64,000 nt of DNA, taken from NCBI RefSeq assembly GCF_902686445.1, contig NC_062218.1, positions 136,509,241 through 136,573,240 of the forward strand, read 5' to 3'. The stretch's first letter is position 1; each line of letters starts with the position of its first letter. The translations under genes and the position numbers were made by a program. Shown here in pieces: positions 1 to 11,165 of the stretch. This stretch comes from Sciurus carolinensis. Taxonomy: Eukaryota; Chordata; Mammalia; Rodentia; Sciuridae. The notes under the pieces were generated by a model that worked only from the letters and a program-made list of their open reading frames with translations, made no database searches and had not been told where the DNA came from.

Positions 1-2085
1 TGGTCATGGAGCCACTGCGATCCAGGCATAGGATCACGAGGGTCTCATCAGAGCACATCTGGGCCCCTTACTGGAATCCCAGAGCAAGAGAAGTCAGTTC
101 TCTTACATCTCACGGTGCTCAGATGTGTCTGGCACCATTGGTAGCCATGTTACCTGCCCAAATGACCAGCCAGGATGGGGTCCAAAAATGCCAAGCCATA
201 GAGAAAGACAGACCTGCTGACATTTTAGTCCCCGATCAAACATGCTTAAACCCTGCACTTTCAGTTACATCAGTCAATAGATGTCCCAGGTTTGCTTAAG
301 TCAGCAGGCACTGGGTTTTTGGTCATTTGTCACCTGAAGTGTTCTGACCAAAGCAGACGTGTGCCCCAACCCATTATCATCCACAGGGAGACCCCCCAAT
401 GCTGTTTCCAGGATCCACCCCCAACTGAACGCCTGTTCCACACGGCACCCAGTCCTCTTTCTTTAGGGGTAACTTATAATAGCCCCTTTTCTCTGAGCCT
501 GAGCAAAGAGGATAAAGCAATGAGGAATCCCTGTAGGGGATATTTTGTTTCTTTGGTGGTTTATTTTGGTATTTATTCATTTATTTATTTTCCAATGGGG
601 GGAGTGACAGATCCATGTCTGTGTCCCCCATGGATGATGGAGGTGAACAGGAGGTGCTGAAGCTTGGGGAAGGGCTGGGAGGTAAGCCCCTGAGTCAGGA
701 ATTGGTAGGGGGATGGATTCCAGAGAAACACATCTTCAAGGGTGGAGACATTGACCTGAGGTGCTGGGAGTCATGAAAGCAAGGAGAAAGCTTGTGTGTC
801 AACCAGATGGACAGCAGTAGAGCCACTGAGTCAGAGGAGTTGGGAGGGAACAGCCCTTGGGAGGGACACATCCAGGCCTGGGCTCCGGAGGCCACCCTCC
901 CTGTATCTTCAGCTCTATCTACTTGTTTGCTTTCCGAGGGCATTTCCCCTCATGCCTTGAAACCACTTAATTCATTAGTTCTTCATCGTTTACGTCCTAT
1001 TTCATTATGTTATAATCTTTACAGTTGTTAATTTGCATTTCATTTTCTGCGGTGACGATTAAAAAAAAAAACCAACCCTCTACACATGAAAAATGTTATT
1101 GTTGTAAATATTAATACAAATCATGAAGGTGCCTCAGCCAGACCCATTTCTCACAGCTGCTCGGTCCTTTGTCTGAGGCTGGGAGGATTGTGGTAGTTAC
1201 CAAGAGCAAGAACTCTGTTGGGGCAGAACTGGTTGAAGGATGGAAGAAGAGTATTTGGTGACAGCCACAGCCTTCTTTGCTGTTGTGCCTCATGTCACTC
1301 CTGACACAGACCTCACAGCACCTTCACCTGACATCTCAGAGGCTGAGGAAGACAGATGGCTGCTTCAATGCCTGGTGTGGGAGTCTGTGACCAGGAGGAG
1401 CAGGGCAGGAACAGGGCTAAGGCCATCCCTGGAGGAGAGCCAGGGGGCTGGCCTGAGGTGACCCTGGCAGGGAGGGAAAGGGCAGGTTGCTGTGCGTAGT
1501 ATTCTAGCCCCAAACTCTTCAACTTCTTCCCTCCTGGCCAGTACAGGACACTTGTCCCCTGAGCCCTTTTAAGAAAAATTGCACTAGGAGGAGACATTTC
1601 TCTGCCCTGGAGACCAGTGTGAGGACCACTGTGCCCCTGGGTCAGTCTTCTCAAGGTCTACACCTGCAGGAGCTTCCATTCTGTGGCAAGAAGTGCTAGA
1701 GCAAACCAGGAGGCCCGGTCAGAGCTTGACCTGCTGGGGTCCAGGGCTATACCAGGAGGTCAAAGCTGTCAATGCTGTCCCTGCCCTGGGCCTGTGACCC
1801 TGGTTCCACTCCAGAATGTATCTAGGTCCCAACTCTGACCACTCACTAGCCCCTACCTGTCCCTGACCCAGGATGAGCCCGACTACATTCCCAGACCTAC
1901 CTGGATCCCACCTCTAGGCCACGCCCCAACTCTGACCTTACCTTACCCTGGCCCCATTCCTCTTCCAGTTCCCAGTTCCACCACCTGCTCTCCAGGGTAG
2001 CCTGGCCTCATATCTCCATTGTCACACTAAGCTCCCAGAGAAGTCAGACAGCCCCAGCATTTATTCATGATGTTGAATGGACTCC
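1..2085. other. non-coding sequence, no gene recognised
   Basis: No open frame here resembles a known protein; the longest runs to about 120 codons, which is expected by chance. A T-rich patch lies near 538-598 and an A-run near 1061-1070. Pyrimidine-rich sequence at about 1,800-2,000 repeats the 10-mer AACTCTGACC at 1,831 and 1,928, perhaps a decayed duplication. I cannot assign any repeat family. Confidence 0.5.
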
Positions 2086-2089
2086 ATTA

Positions 2090-2475
2090 TCTAATTCTAT
2101 CATTTATTATACACTGAATAGCTGGCATTCTCTGATAAAGTAGAAAAAAAATTGTTTTCCTCTTTCTTCTCTCCCTGCCCCTTTTTTTTGTAGTATTGCT
2201 ATGAACTTGGGAATTTTTTTCATTAAAGGTATTAGAATTTCCATGATTATCACTGTTTTTTTTTTTTTTTCAATGCTAAATTTGACCCAAATTTGGCCAG
2301 TGGAACCATGGTTAGGTTGGCCAATGTGTCTTATATACTCCTTAGTTTGGACCATCTCTGGGCCTCCTGTCTCAGGACACTCTAGGGCAAACTTTGTTCT
2401 TTCTTCTTGTTCTAGAACTGTAGTTAGCTGTTCTCCCAAGAAACCCTTGTTCCCTTTTACTTTGTCATCTCACAG
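2090..2475 (-). mobile_element. old L1 3'-UTR-like fragment (L1M/L1ME type)
   Basis: Read on the plus strand this matches the antisense of old mammalian L1 3' UTRs as I remember them: a T-run near 2,259-2,272, then phrases such as CCAAATTTGGCCAGTGG, and CCAAGAAACCCTTGTTCCCT further on. No coding potential remains. Family assignment rests on memory of the consensus, and subfamily is not resolved. Confidence 0.5.
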
Positions 2476-2674
2476 CTAAGTCTAGAGAATATACTTATCT
2501 ATTTCTTGTTCAATGGGTCCCTTGGAAAGATTGCCTGTAACATACTGGCCCTTCTTTGAAGATGGTGTCTCTGTCCATAATGGTTACGACAAACCATTTG
2601 AATAGTAAGAAATTGCTGGCCAGAATGCTAAGTGTGGAACAGGCCCCCGGCAAGCAAGGGCAACTGGAGTGAGC

Positions 2675-3115
2675 TGAAGAGTGTTCCTCAAAAGATGTTC
2701 ACGTCCTGCAACTTGAATGTGACATCGTTGGGGAAAAAAGTCTCTTTGCAGATGTACTTAAGTTGAGGAGCTTGTGATGGGAATGTTCTGGGCTATCCAA
2801 TGACAAGTCTTATAGCCAACAACAAGTATCTTTATAAGAGGCAGAGGAGGCAAAGATGCAGACATCAAAAAGCCACATGAAGATGGTGACTGAGATTAGT
2901 GTTTGGCAGCCACAAGCCAGGGAACACCTGGTGCCAATCAGAAACCGGAAGAGATGAGGTAGGAGTTCCCACTACAGCCTTCAGAGGAAGAGTGGCTCTG
3001 TCAACACCTTGATTTTGGATTTCTGGACTCCAGAACTGTGAGGGTTAAATTCCTGTGGTTTTTAAGTCAGTTTGTGGTACTTTGTTAGGGCAGGTCTGTG
3101 AAACTCATACAGACA
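2675..3115 (+). mobile_element. MaLR-type solo LTR remnant (MLT1-like)
   Basis: Order of landmarks matches an MLT1-class LTR of the ERVL-MaLR group: an opening resembling AAAGATGTTCACGTCCTG, a middle with TCTTTATAAGAGGCAGAGG, then CACCTTGATTTTGGATTTCT, CTCCAGAACTGTGAG, and an end near GTGGTACTTTGTTAGGGCAG. Non-coding, diverged, with no internal viral region beside it. Boundaries are good to perhaps 20 bp. Confidence 0.65.
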
Positions 3116-3201
3116 CCAAGAAAAAATTTGTCTGAAAAAGCATCAAAGTCATTACCATGGGGGAAATCAGAGTGGTCCTGGACCACCTTACACTCAGAGG
3201 A

Positions 3202-3544
3202 CAGCTGGTCTTTCACATTCATGGGTTCTACCTCTGTGGATCTGACCCAAATAAAAAATATTACAAACAATTGTCTGTACTGAACATGTACAGATTTTTT
3301 TTTCCTGTAAGTGTTCCCTAAACGATACAGTATAACAACTATTTACAGAGCATTTTTTTTAACATAGCATTTACATTGTATTAGCTGTTATAAGTAATGT
3401 AGAGATGATTTGAAGTATCCAGGAGGATGTGTGTAGTCTACATGCAAATTCTACATCATTTTATATGAGGGAGTTGAACACTCTTGGATTTTGTATCTGT
3501 GGGGGTCCTGGAACAAATCCTCCACAGGTTTTGAGGGACAACTG
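3202..3544. mobile_element. MER2 DNA transposon (Tigger/TcMar group), copy 1
   Basis: About 340 bp with MER2 landmarks in order: a CAG terminus, CTGTACTGAACATGTACAGA, ATTCCCTAA-like phrase, TATTTACAGAGCATT, a GTAATGTAGAGATGATTTGA phrase, GGGGGTCCTGGAACAAATCC, ending in GAGGGACAACTG. Non-autonomous, no transposase. Two more copies in the same orientation lie at 13,294-13,620 and 52,699-53,016. Confidence 0.8.
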
Positions 3545-3545
3545 C

Positions 3546-4600
3546 ATAGTTTGCTATGTTTTTACTTGGAATTGTTATTTGGAGCCTCTGAAGTCTTGAC
3601 TTTGCACTGTCCTTGTGTCTCAGACATAAGGTGTTGTGGTATGATGGCATTTTTGTGGGCCACAGAATGGTGGACATAACTCCTAGAGGTGGGTGGCCTG
3701 CTTGGGGGCCCTGCACCCAGGAGTCTGCAAAGTTCCCTCCTTGGAAAGGCTGCCAATCCAGCCTGACAGCCCTCCCCAGAATGGATGGGCACCCCCTATT
3801 TCCTGGTCCACATACTCAGGGTCAAGTAACTGGAGAGGCAACCCAGGAGGCTTGGGGCCTGGGGCAATGCGAAGGTGAGAGTGATGTGCTGGTCTGGAGC
3901 CTGGAAGCCTGTTTCCTGGCTAATTCTCAAACTGCTTGACTAGGGCGGGCAGCCCCAGAATGCAGGACGGAAGCCAACCCGCAAAGCTAGGGATACACTC
4001 GCAGGGGCTGGAAGGCTGGAAGAAGAGTGGACAGCACTGTGTGCCGAGGCTTGCAGCCCAGAGAGCGTGATCTGCCTTGGCGAGAAGCATGGTGAGGGGC
4101 ACCCTGATGGGAGCAAAGCAACAAGGACACAGAATTAAGGCAACCCCGCCCTCTGCCTAGGGAGAGAGGGCTCCGGTGGGCTAGGGTTCCTCTCAGAGGA
4201 GCCGAAGCTCCTGCAATGTTGAGAGCTGTCAGACCTCAGGGTTTGCTGAGTGTTTTTTGTCACCATAGTGGCTTGGAGCTTTTGAGACGGCCAATTCTCA
4301 AATGAATCAAGGCAGGGAAACCAAGTCAGGCCTGGAGGCCTAGATTAGAAATGAGGAGATTCCAGAGGAGTGTTTCCTAAAGGAGCCCTACCCTCCATCC
4401 CTGGACTAGCAGAGCCTCAACCTTCAGAGGAGAGCAGGGCAGGGAGATCTGACCTTGGGCCCTGAGTGGAGCCCTCCAGCTCCAGAAAAGCGAAACTGCT
4501 ATGACCCTCCTTATCTCCACTAATGGCCGAACAGAACCATAAATTCCGATTAGGGAAAGACGCTGGTTGGCAATGACATACAAGAAAGTTTGTGATTAGT
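3546..4600. other. unique non-coding sequence
   Basis: GC-moderate sequence without a recognisable repeat family or exon. Short overlapping frames of 60-108 codons occur on both strands, as expected by chance. No CpG island and no splice-site plus frame combination that I would defend. Confidence 0.45.
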
Positions 4601-4604
4601 GAAC

Positions 4605-4975
4605 TGTAAAAGCTAACATGACATGCTCATAATTGGGATGTATTTACTGCGTGAAAAACGCCACGCTGCCATTCGGGCAAAGTGACTTTGAGGGAACTTT
4701 CTAGAGGAGACTGACACAACTTCCCTCTTTTGCTTACCAAACAGCAATAACCATTATTGATGGTGCTTTTCAAATGGCAGCTACAGAGAGGGGCTGTGAT
4801 TTCTTGTCAGAACTGCTTTATGGTGTCGTATTTTCCGGGTGTTTAAGAAGCCCTGTTCATTTGCTGCATTATCTCCGGTGATTTATGGACCCTCAAAGAG
4901 CTTACTTCATTTCGATGTTTTAGGCATTTCGCTTTTTTACAACAAACCTTATTCCAATATAATCAATGGAAGTTT
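4605..4975. promoter_or_regulatory. candidate conserved non-coding element
   Basis: Repeat-free, AT-rich sequence that retains CpGs (for example in GCGTGAAAAACGCCACGC and ATTTCGATG) and carries ATTATTGATGG and AATATAATCAATGG, which resemble homeodomain/TALE-type sites. This look is typical of developmental enhancers, but conservation cannot be measured from one sequence. Confidence 0.3.
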
Positions 4976-5214
4976 CTCCTTCTGGCCTGGGAAGGGAGTG
5001 CCATGTGAGTTTATAGCAAAATCAATATGAGGATAAATGGACAGCAAAGGAAGTCCATTGTCAGGGTGGAAAGAGTCTTGTAAGTCCGGGACCCAGCAGC
5101 AGAGCCATCAAGAGGGGCTTGTCCAGAGGCCAGCTTCACTGACCATGGCCACGAGGTCCTCTCCTCACTGAGGGATGTTGGAACAACATAGCTGGGCCGT
5201 GAGGAGAGGGCTCA

Positions 5215-5345
5215 GCCATGCTTTTATTAAATATGTTTGTTTATAAATGACCCCCCCTGCCAGTCTCATTAATGTTCGAGGCTGTTTGAATGTGTTTTCT
5301 AATTAAAGTGAAAAATGATTCCCAAACACATCAATGTTCTAATAT
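5215..5345. promoter_or_regulatory. candidate conserved non-coding element
   Basis: Short unique block with TTTATTAAATATGTTTGTTT (forkhead-like), CTCATTAATG and TTCTAATTAAAG (homeodomain-core TAATTA). It retains one CpG in TGTTCGAGG. Together with 4,605-4,975 it could form one regulatory module; this is inference from composition only. Confidence 0.3.
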
Positions 5346-5784
5346 TTGCTTTCCAGGGGATGAGAAAGCAGACGAATAGCTCACAGACAGGCCTAGAGTC
5401 TCCTGAGGGGCACCTCGAAGCAGCAGAGGCCCTTGGAAGAGCCCCAGTCAGTGCCAGGAAGTCTCCATATTTTCTCTGGAGACGTGGAGGTACCATAGCA
5501 GGCTGCCACTTCCAGAGGGGCATAGAGCAGGGAGACCGTGTGGGGCACCAGGAGGTAAAGGAGGTCATTTAAGACAAATGAGAATCTGCTCTGGTGGAGA
5601 AGGAATGCGTATAGACTTTTTGAAGTCCCTTGGTGGGACACAGTAAATATTGAATTAATGAGCAAACAAAAGTTCAGGCTGGAAATAAAATCAAATGCCA
5701 GTCAGAGTGGACACAGGTAGGGCATAATCCCTCCCCTGGCAGCCTCATGAGCACAAGCCATTGTACCACCAGCTGGCCTTAGAT
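5346..5784. other. unique non-coding sequence
   Basis: No repeat family recognised. The frame at 5,315-5,572 on the plus strand overlaps antisense frames and shows no recognisable protein motif. Confidence 0.4.
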
Positions 5785-5990
5785 TCATTCACTCACATCT
5801 TTATGCATTGAGCACCTCAGGTGGGCCCAGGCCTGGGCTTACCAGGAGCTGGGAACACAGTAGGCTCAGCAGCACAGTCAGGCTCCTGTCCTCAGGGAGC
5901 TTGCAGTGTAGTGTGCGGAAATGAAAAGAGCAAATAAAGAGTCGAGTGTAGAAGTGAATATATAATTATCCCTGATCAGTGTCATGAAGG
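5785..5990 (-). mobile_element. LINE2 (L2) 3'-end relic
   Basis: The plus strand reads as the reverse of the L2 3' end: TTCATTCACTCACATC, TTGAGCACCTCAGG, a stretch like GAGCTGGGAACACAGTAGG and CAGGGAGCTTGCAGTGTAGT, followed by AAATAAAG. Strongly diverged mammal-wide relic. Confidence 0.7.
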
Positions 5991-6976
5991 AAAAGAAGCA
6001 GGCCAGTGCCCAGTCTTCTAAATCATCCCTGCCACCTTCTGCCCAGGGAGACCGGTACCAATCCTAGTGCTTGATGGCTTCCATCCCAGGTGGTTATTTA
6101 AGCTTGCTCTCAAGTAGTCTTCCACCTACTAGGAATCATTCTAAGAAAGGCCACAGAATACTAGGGGCCAGCTCCCCAGATAGCTGATGGAGTGGGCAGA
6201 GCTCTTTTGAGGCTTGGCTCTGTTTTTGCCAGTGCTGAGCACTAAGGATTCAGAGGTCCACATAGTAACAGTTCCTTTTTTTAAAACATCCACACTGTCG
6301 TCTTCGCACTGGGCACTGTTCAGCATTTAGTTATTTGCTTTGGTCTGGTCCTTGTCGATGTCATGTATTAGAGTCCCAGCAAGGTTGTGGTTTCTCCTAG
6401 GAGACCCTGCAACCCATTTGCCTATAGGCCCAGACACAGAGTTGGGGGGGAGTGCCTACTAGGCTTGCTTCTTTCTCTCCAGGACTTGTTACCTTGCTCT
6501 AAACTGCAATGACTCTCTCTGTCACCAATCGGTAAACTTCTAGAGGGCCTCAGCTATGTGAGGCCAACTGCCCGCACAAATCCATTCTCCCCTAGCCATA
6601 CCAAAGGGCAGAAAGCCTCTCCAGGGACTATATTTTTCAGCTGGCCTCTACCCTGCCCTATACCCCATGTGCCGGAGCATGGGGTAAGTGATGAATTTTT
6701 AGTAATAGAATATAAACAGCAGTGATGTATGCTGCTTCCGGAAAAAGGTTCTTCCTCTTTTCACTGATTGAAGATGACCACAAGGTCTTATGGGGTGGTG
6801 AAGCTTCAGGATGGAAAGATCCGGGGGCCCTGAATTGCTCTGTGGAGGGAAGCTGTTCACTATCCTGGATCCTTACTTTGAGCTGTTATGTAAGCAGGGA
6901 ATAAATGACTATTTATGTTTGAGTCTTTATACATATTTAGGTCTATTAATTATAGTAGTACAAATAGATATTAACT
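5991..6976. other. unique non-coding sequence
   Basis: No repeat, exon or RNA gene recognised. The last part (about 6,690-6,976) is AT-rich and ends at the 5' target-site duplication of the L1 insertion that follows. Confidence 0.4.
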
Positions 6977-6992
6977 AAAATGCCTTGTCTCA

Positions 6993-7309
6993 AAGGACGA
7001 ATGATATCGCTAATAAGTGGATGAGGACACATAATGGAGGGTGGGAGGGGTTAGTGTTAGGGTTAGAGTTAGGGTTAGGGAGGGGGGCAAGAATGGAGGA
7101 AGGACTGTATAGAGTGAGAAGAGGGGTGGGAGGGGTGGGGGGAAGGGAAAAAAATAACTAAATGAATCAAACAGCATTACTCTATGTAAATTTATGATTA
7201 CACAAATGGTATGCCTTTATGCCATGTACAAACAGAGAAACAACATGTATCCCATTTGTTCACAATAAAATAATAAAAAAAGAAATAAATAAAAAAAAAA
7301 TTAAAAAAA
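6993..7309 (+). mobile_element. young 5'-truncated L1 (3' UTR only) with target-site duplication
   Basis: A 317-bp L1 3' end: a G-rich polypurine tract with TTAGGG-like repeats (7,056-7,082), a second G-rich tract (about 7,118-7,150), the terminal phrase ending ATCCCATTTGTTCACAATAA, then an A-rich tail (about 7,264-7,309). It is flanked by the 16-bp duplication AAAATGCCTTGTCTCA at 6,977-6,992 and 7,310-7,325 (the four leading A are ambiguous with the tail). The same 3' UTR occurs in reverse in the L1 at 17,980-18,940. The intact duplication indicates a recent insertion. Confidence 0.92.
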
Positions 7310-7325
7310 AAAATGCCTTGTCTCA

Positions 7326-7732
7326 TTCATTACCTACCCCAGCATATAGGAAGAACTAGACAGACAAGCCCAACCCTGGCAGTGAATAAACAATGCATGG
7401 TTAGCAGCAGGTATTTTGTGACTTACATTAACGGTCCTAGGGAGGGGGGACTACTGTCCTATGATTTCAGGAGTGGGAAAGAGAGCAGAAGTAATGTGGC
7501 TAGTGTTGGATGAGATTTCATCTTCAGTGGGGATGGGCATGGAACAAGGGAGGAGAGTGTCAGAGACAGGTCTCAGGTGCCTTCTCCTTTCTGGGTCCAG
7601 GATGAGCCCCCTGTTTCTGGCCCCTCCCAGGATACACTTTCTTGGCAACCTGCTCATCTCCCCAAGCCTTTGGCTTGTGAGGGAATTGTGCCCTTAGCCC
7701 AAGAAGGTCGCTGAAATCACCATGCTTTCTGC
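7326..7732. other. unique non-coding sequence
   Basis: No repeat or gene recognised; begins immediately after the 3' copy of the L1 target-site duplication. Confidence 0.4.
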
Positions 7733-8035
7733 ATTTTGTTTTTAAACTTAATTATCTAAAAAGATATATGGAAAAGCAGAGCAGATAACATAATGGACAC
7801 CCATATGCCTATCACCTAGATTTAACTACCTTGTACATCTTGCCATATTTGCTTCATCTTTTTTTCAGAACTTCTTAAAAATAAATTATGGACATCATGC
7901 TATTTTACCTGTAAGTATTACAATATGCCCATCTAAAGATAAAATAATATTCGCATCTAATCATAGTGCCATTGTTATGCCTAACGAAGTCTCCTGACAC
8001 CATCTAATTACCCTATGTTAAAATTTCCCCAAACA
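7733..8035 (-). mobile_element. possible old L1 3'-UTR fragment
   Basis: AT-rich sequence with phrases remembered from old L1 3' UTRs read antisense: GGAAAAGCAGAGCAGATAAC, TAATGGACACCCATATGCCT, ATCACCTAGATTTAAC, and TTGCCATATTTGCTTCATCT. Orientation and subfamily are uncertain. Confidence 0.42.
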
Positions 8036-8799
8036 TGCCTCATAGACTACTTTCTTCAGACTAATGGTTCTTGCCTGTGACCATTGGAGGAGCCCAGCAG
8101 CCTGGGTCAACGACTCCTCCATGTCTAGGGGTGAGGATGTTTGGCTGTGAGGCTTGGCTGCAGGTCTGAGAAGATAATTATTCATTACTGAGAATAAGCA
8201 CAAGCGGATCATCGTAGCATACAGGGCTCCATGCCCTGTAATTTATGGGTCCTCGTCAGGGCGCACTTAATGTCTCTAAGTGCTTTACATCATTAATTAG
8301 ACACACCTGGGACCCTAGCAAGGGCACAGTACCATGACCAGTGTTTCCTCCAGCAAAGCATGAGAAACCAAGCGGACCACTCAAGGTCACCAGGACGATC
8401 TGGGCCTCAGGGTGTTTTGGGTTCCCTGTGCCCATCTCCTGAACCCAAGAACAGGGTCCTGGATTTCTCTCCTAAGGCAGAAACTCAAGCCCAGTGGGAG
8501 AGAGGCCAGGGCATCACCTCGCTCTGACCAAGCATTCCCAGGTCCGGGATTGGGTTTGCTTTCCTTTCTTGGGGGGAATGTGACGTGAGGGAGCCCAGAA
8601 CAGTACGAGTTTCCTAATCAGGTCCTGGGTAAATCAGATCACATTTTAGACATGTTAATGAAGCCGTACTCAAAATCCAAGTAAATCCTTTCCCAGAGTA
8701 AATGATTCTTTTGTTTTGTGAATAACAAAATGTGTCCATAAAGTACCAGGTTTCTGTGAACTGGGTTTCCTGGAGATGAACATAAAAGTACAGGAGTTA
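8036..8799. other. unique sequence with a candidate conserved block at about 8,165-8,320
   Basis: The block at 8,165-8,320 keeps several CpGs (GCGGATCATCGTAG, TCCTCGTCAGGGCGC) and contains TACATCATTAATTAGAC, a homeodomain-like core. The rest of the interval shows no repeat, exon or RNA gene I can name. Confidence 0.35.
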
Positions 8800-9045
8800 A
8801 AAGCATAGACCTTGAAAAAAACAGCTAGACCTTGGAGTTGAACCCTCAGATTCCAGACTCTGCCTCACCACAGGTGATGTGCCTATGTCAGCCTCAGTTA
8901 TCTCACCTATAAAATGGGGATTATAACACTATCTACCCTGAAGAGTGATTATGAGATTAGGTGAGACAATACTGACTTTAGTGCCTGTCACATAACAAAT
9001 AATTAATCAATGTTGGCTAGCTGCTATTATCATTTATATTGCTAA
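8800..9045 (+). mobile_element. MIR SINE
   Basis: Landmarks in MIR order: GCCTCAGTTATCTCACCTAT, AAAATGGGGATTATAACACT, GATTATGAGATTAGGTGAG, TAGTGCCTGTCACATAAC, and AGCTGCTATTATCATTTAT at the 3' end. The tRNA-like head is weak. Ancient, non-functional. Confidence 0.78.
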
Positions 9046-10985
9046 TTTATTAGCCCAACAAATAGACAATCAGGCAAAATTTCACAGAATTTAACTCCGG
9101 TTCAAGGACTCTTACAGGTCACCCACACTATTAAACCTGGAAGACCCCATGGTATAATGACCACGGGCTTGGTGAAATGGGGATGTTAGAACAGGACAGG
9201 GGTGCTTAGTGCCCAAGATCTGGGGTTGATGTAGGCACCATCCATCACAAAGCTCTAGGAAAATCCCAGGCTCAGGTCCTAAGGTTCATCTAGAACTCGA
9301 CTGAGGGCAGGTCAAGATGGAGATTGGGCTTGTTAGTTAACCTTCCTTTCAGATAGTCATGTTCACCTTCAGTGTGGTGAGGACAGCATGGAGTTCACTG
9401 GAGAGTATGATTTTGCTCAGAGACTGGCATAGGCTCCTCTAGAGTGGCTGCTTGTGATGCCAACCCAAGGCCTAAACTTTCCTCATGAGGCGGTGGCTCC
9501 AGAGATAGCAGCTGCCATCAGGAGCAAGGATGCTGGAGTGTCCCAATATCCTCCAGCAGCTGCAGGGCCTGTCTGCACGTTGGCATTCCCACATTCCAGG
9601 TCAGCAGTGGAGAATTCCTCTCAGCTCCTGCTGGGGCCAAGCGGCCCCTGGGTCTAGGTTCTCCCCGCTGAGGAGTGGCCTCTCTGAGGAGCAGCTCCGG
9701 ATGCTGCTGCTTGGAATGCACGGCAAGTGGCCTCTGTTCCCCTGACACGTTATTTTTCAAAGTGATGACCCAATGAAACAATTACTGTTCCCATCAGGAT
9801 GGAGATCTCTGCAGCCCAGAGCCACATGTGGCCCCTGCAGTACCTGTTATTCTCCTTACCTCCTCTTGGGCCTCGCCAAAGACTGTCTGTCCATTGACAA
9901 TTTACAATGGTGCCAATGGCGAGGTCAAATTCTCCTCTGAGTGGACACTTTTCTTAAAAAAGAAGGGCCCCCGTGTTGTCCTGAATAACTTGTGAAGAAG
10001 CCTCTAGTTCCACTGGTGCTCTCTGTTATTCTTTGGAGAGCAAATTGAATTATGATGACATTTTATTTATAGACAAATTATAGTTATAATCTAGAAAGTT
10101 TAGTGGTGGATGAGCAGTGGCACAATGCAGGCTGGGCATTGTTTGTGTATGAAGTGACTGTCTGCTGTAAGGTGTCCCTGAACGGATAACTCCAGAGCAA
10201 AAGGAAAGAAATGTGTAGTTCTGGAAGTTGCTATTGAGCTGATTGATGGTCTGTGGACTTGGCCAGTGAGATAAGCCCCATATTACATGGTGGAGGTGGA
10301 TCTCTAGACTGGAGCTGCAGGGAATGGGGAGGAGAGGCATCCCACCTGCAGAGTGCGCATTATTGCAGCCAGGGGAAACATGGAGTGGGGGCAGGATATG
10401 ATCAGCTGTTCCCTGGGACCCCTCTGCCTTCCCCCACTTTCCCCCAGGAGGGTTTCCCCAAGAGGCATGGCTGGCTTTGATTCCATAGTCCCTCCTAGAT
10501 GCCTTGACTCCTCTGAGGAATCTACTCTGGTTAAAGCAGACAGGACAAGACAGAACCTGGTTCACTACTCCATCTGTCTTCTTACAGGAAGGCCCAGTGT
10601 TGTCTGCCTTGGGCTTTGACTGTTTTTGTGATGAATATGGACCAGTCTAGGACAGACTGGCAGAGTCCTTGCTCCCATCTGCTTGGGGTATGTGAACATT
10701 GGAAGAAGTTATAAGTTATAAATCCACGTGACTGAGGGTCACTTGCTGGGGAAGGAGTCTTTGTGGGACCATCATCTGAGATGCCCCAGAGCTTCTCCCA
10801 GCTGCCCTGCCTGAGGCCATGCCAATTGCCTGCCAGGTGGGGTGCAGTGGGTGCCCGGGCTTCCAGGCAAATCCCAGACCCTGCTGTTCAGACACCTAAC
10901 TCCTCCCAAAGGGCCAGCTTGAGAGCTGTCAAGACAATGATGTGTTTTTGAATACCAGAGCCTGGTGTCCCTGCAGAAGGACTGG
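9046..10985. other. unique non-coding sequence
   Basis: About 1.9 kb without recognisable repeats. The 171-codon minus-strand frame at 10,050-10,565 has no recognisable domain and competes with plus-strand frames of similar size. About 9,870-9,960 and 10,030-10,110 are AT-rich and repeat-free and might be conserved. Confidence 0.4.
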
Positions 10986-10989
10986 GAAC

Positions 10990-11165
10990 TGCACTCTCCC
11001 ATATCACAAGCGATAGCAGTGCGACTGTCATCACATTTTGTTATTCTCCGTCTGCATTTACATAACATTTCTGCAAAGTGCTTTATAATCATTTCATTAG
11101 TCATTCATTTGCTTAATTGCATAGCCTTCAATTCAGTTAGAAGAATCTGATTTTTAAATTCAAGT
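10990..11165. promoter_or_regulatory. candidate conserved non-coding element
   Basis: Repeat-free block with retained CpGs (AAGCGATAGCAGTGCGACTG), TTTCATTAGTCATTCATTTG and GCTTAATTGCATAG, which resembles an octamer/homeodomain composite. No frame or splice signal suggests an exon. Confidence 0.3.

Noticed and set aside
7056..7082. Interstitial telomere
   Set aside because: The same TTAGGG-like tract occurs at the homologous point in the reversed L1 at about 18,200, so it is part of the L1 3' UTR.
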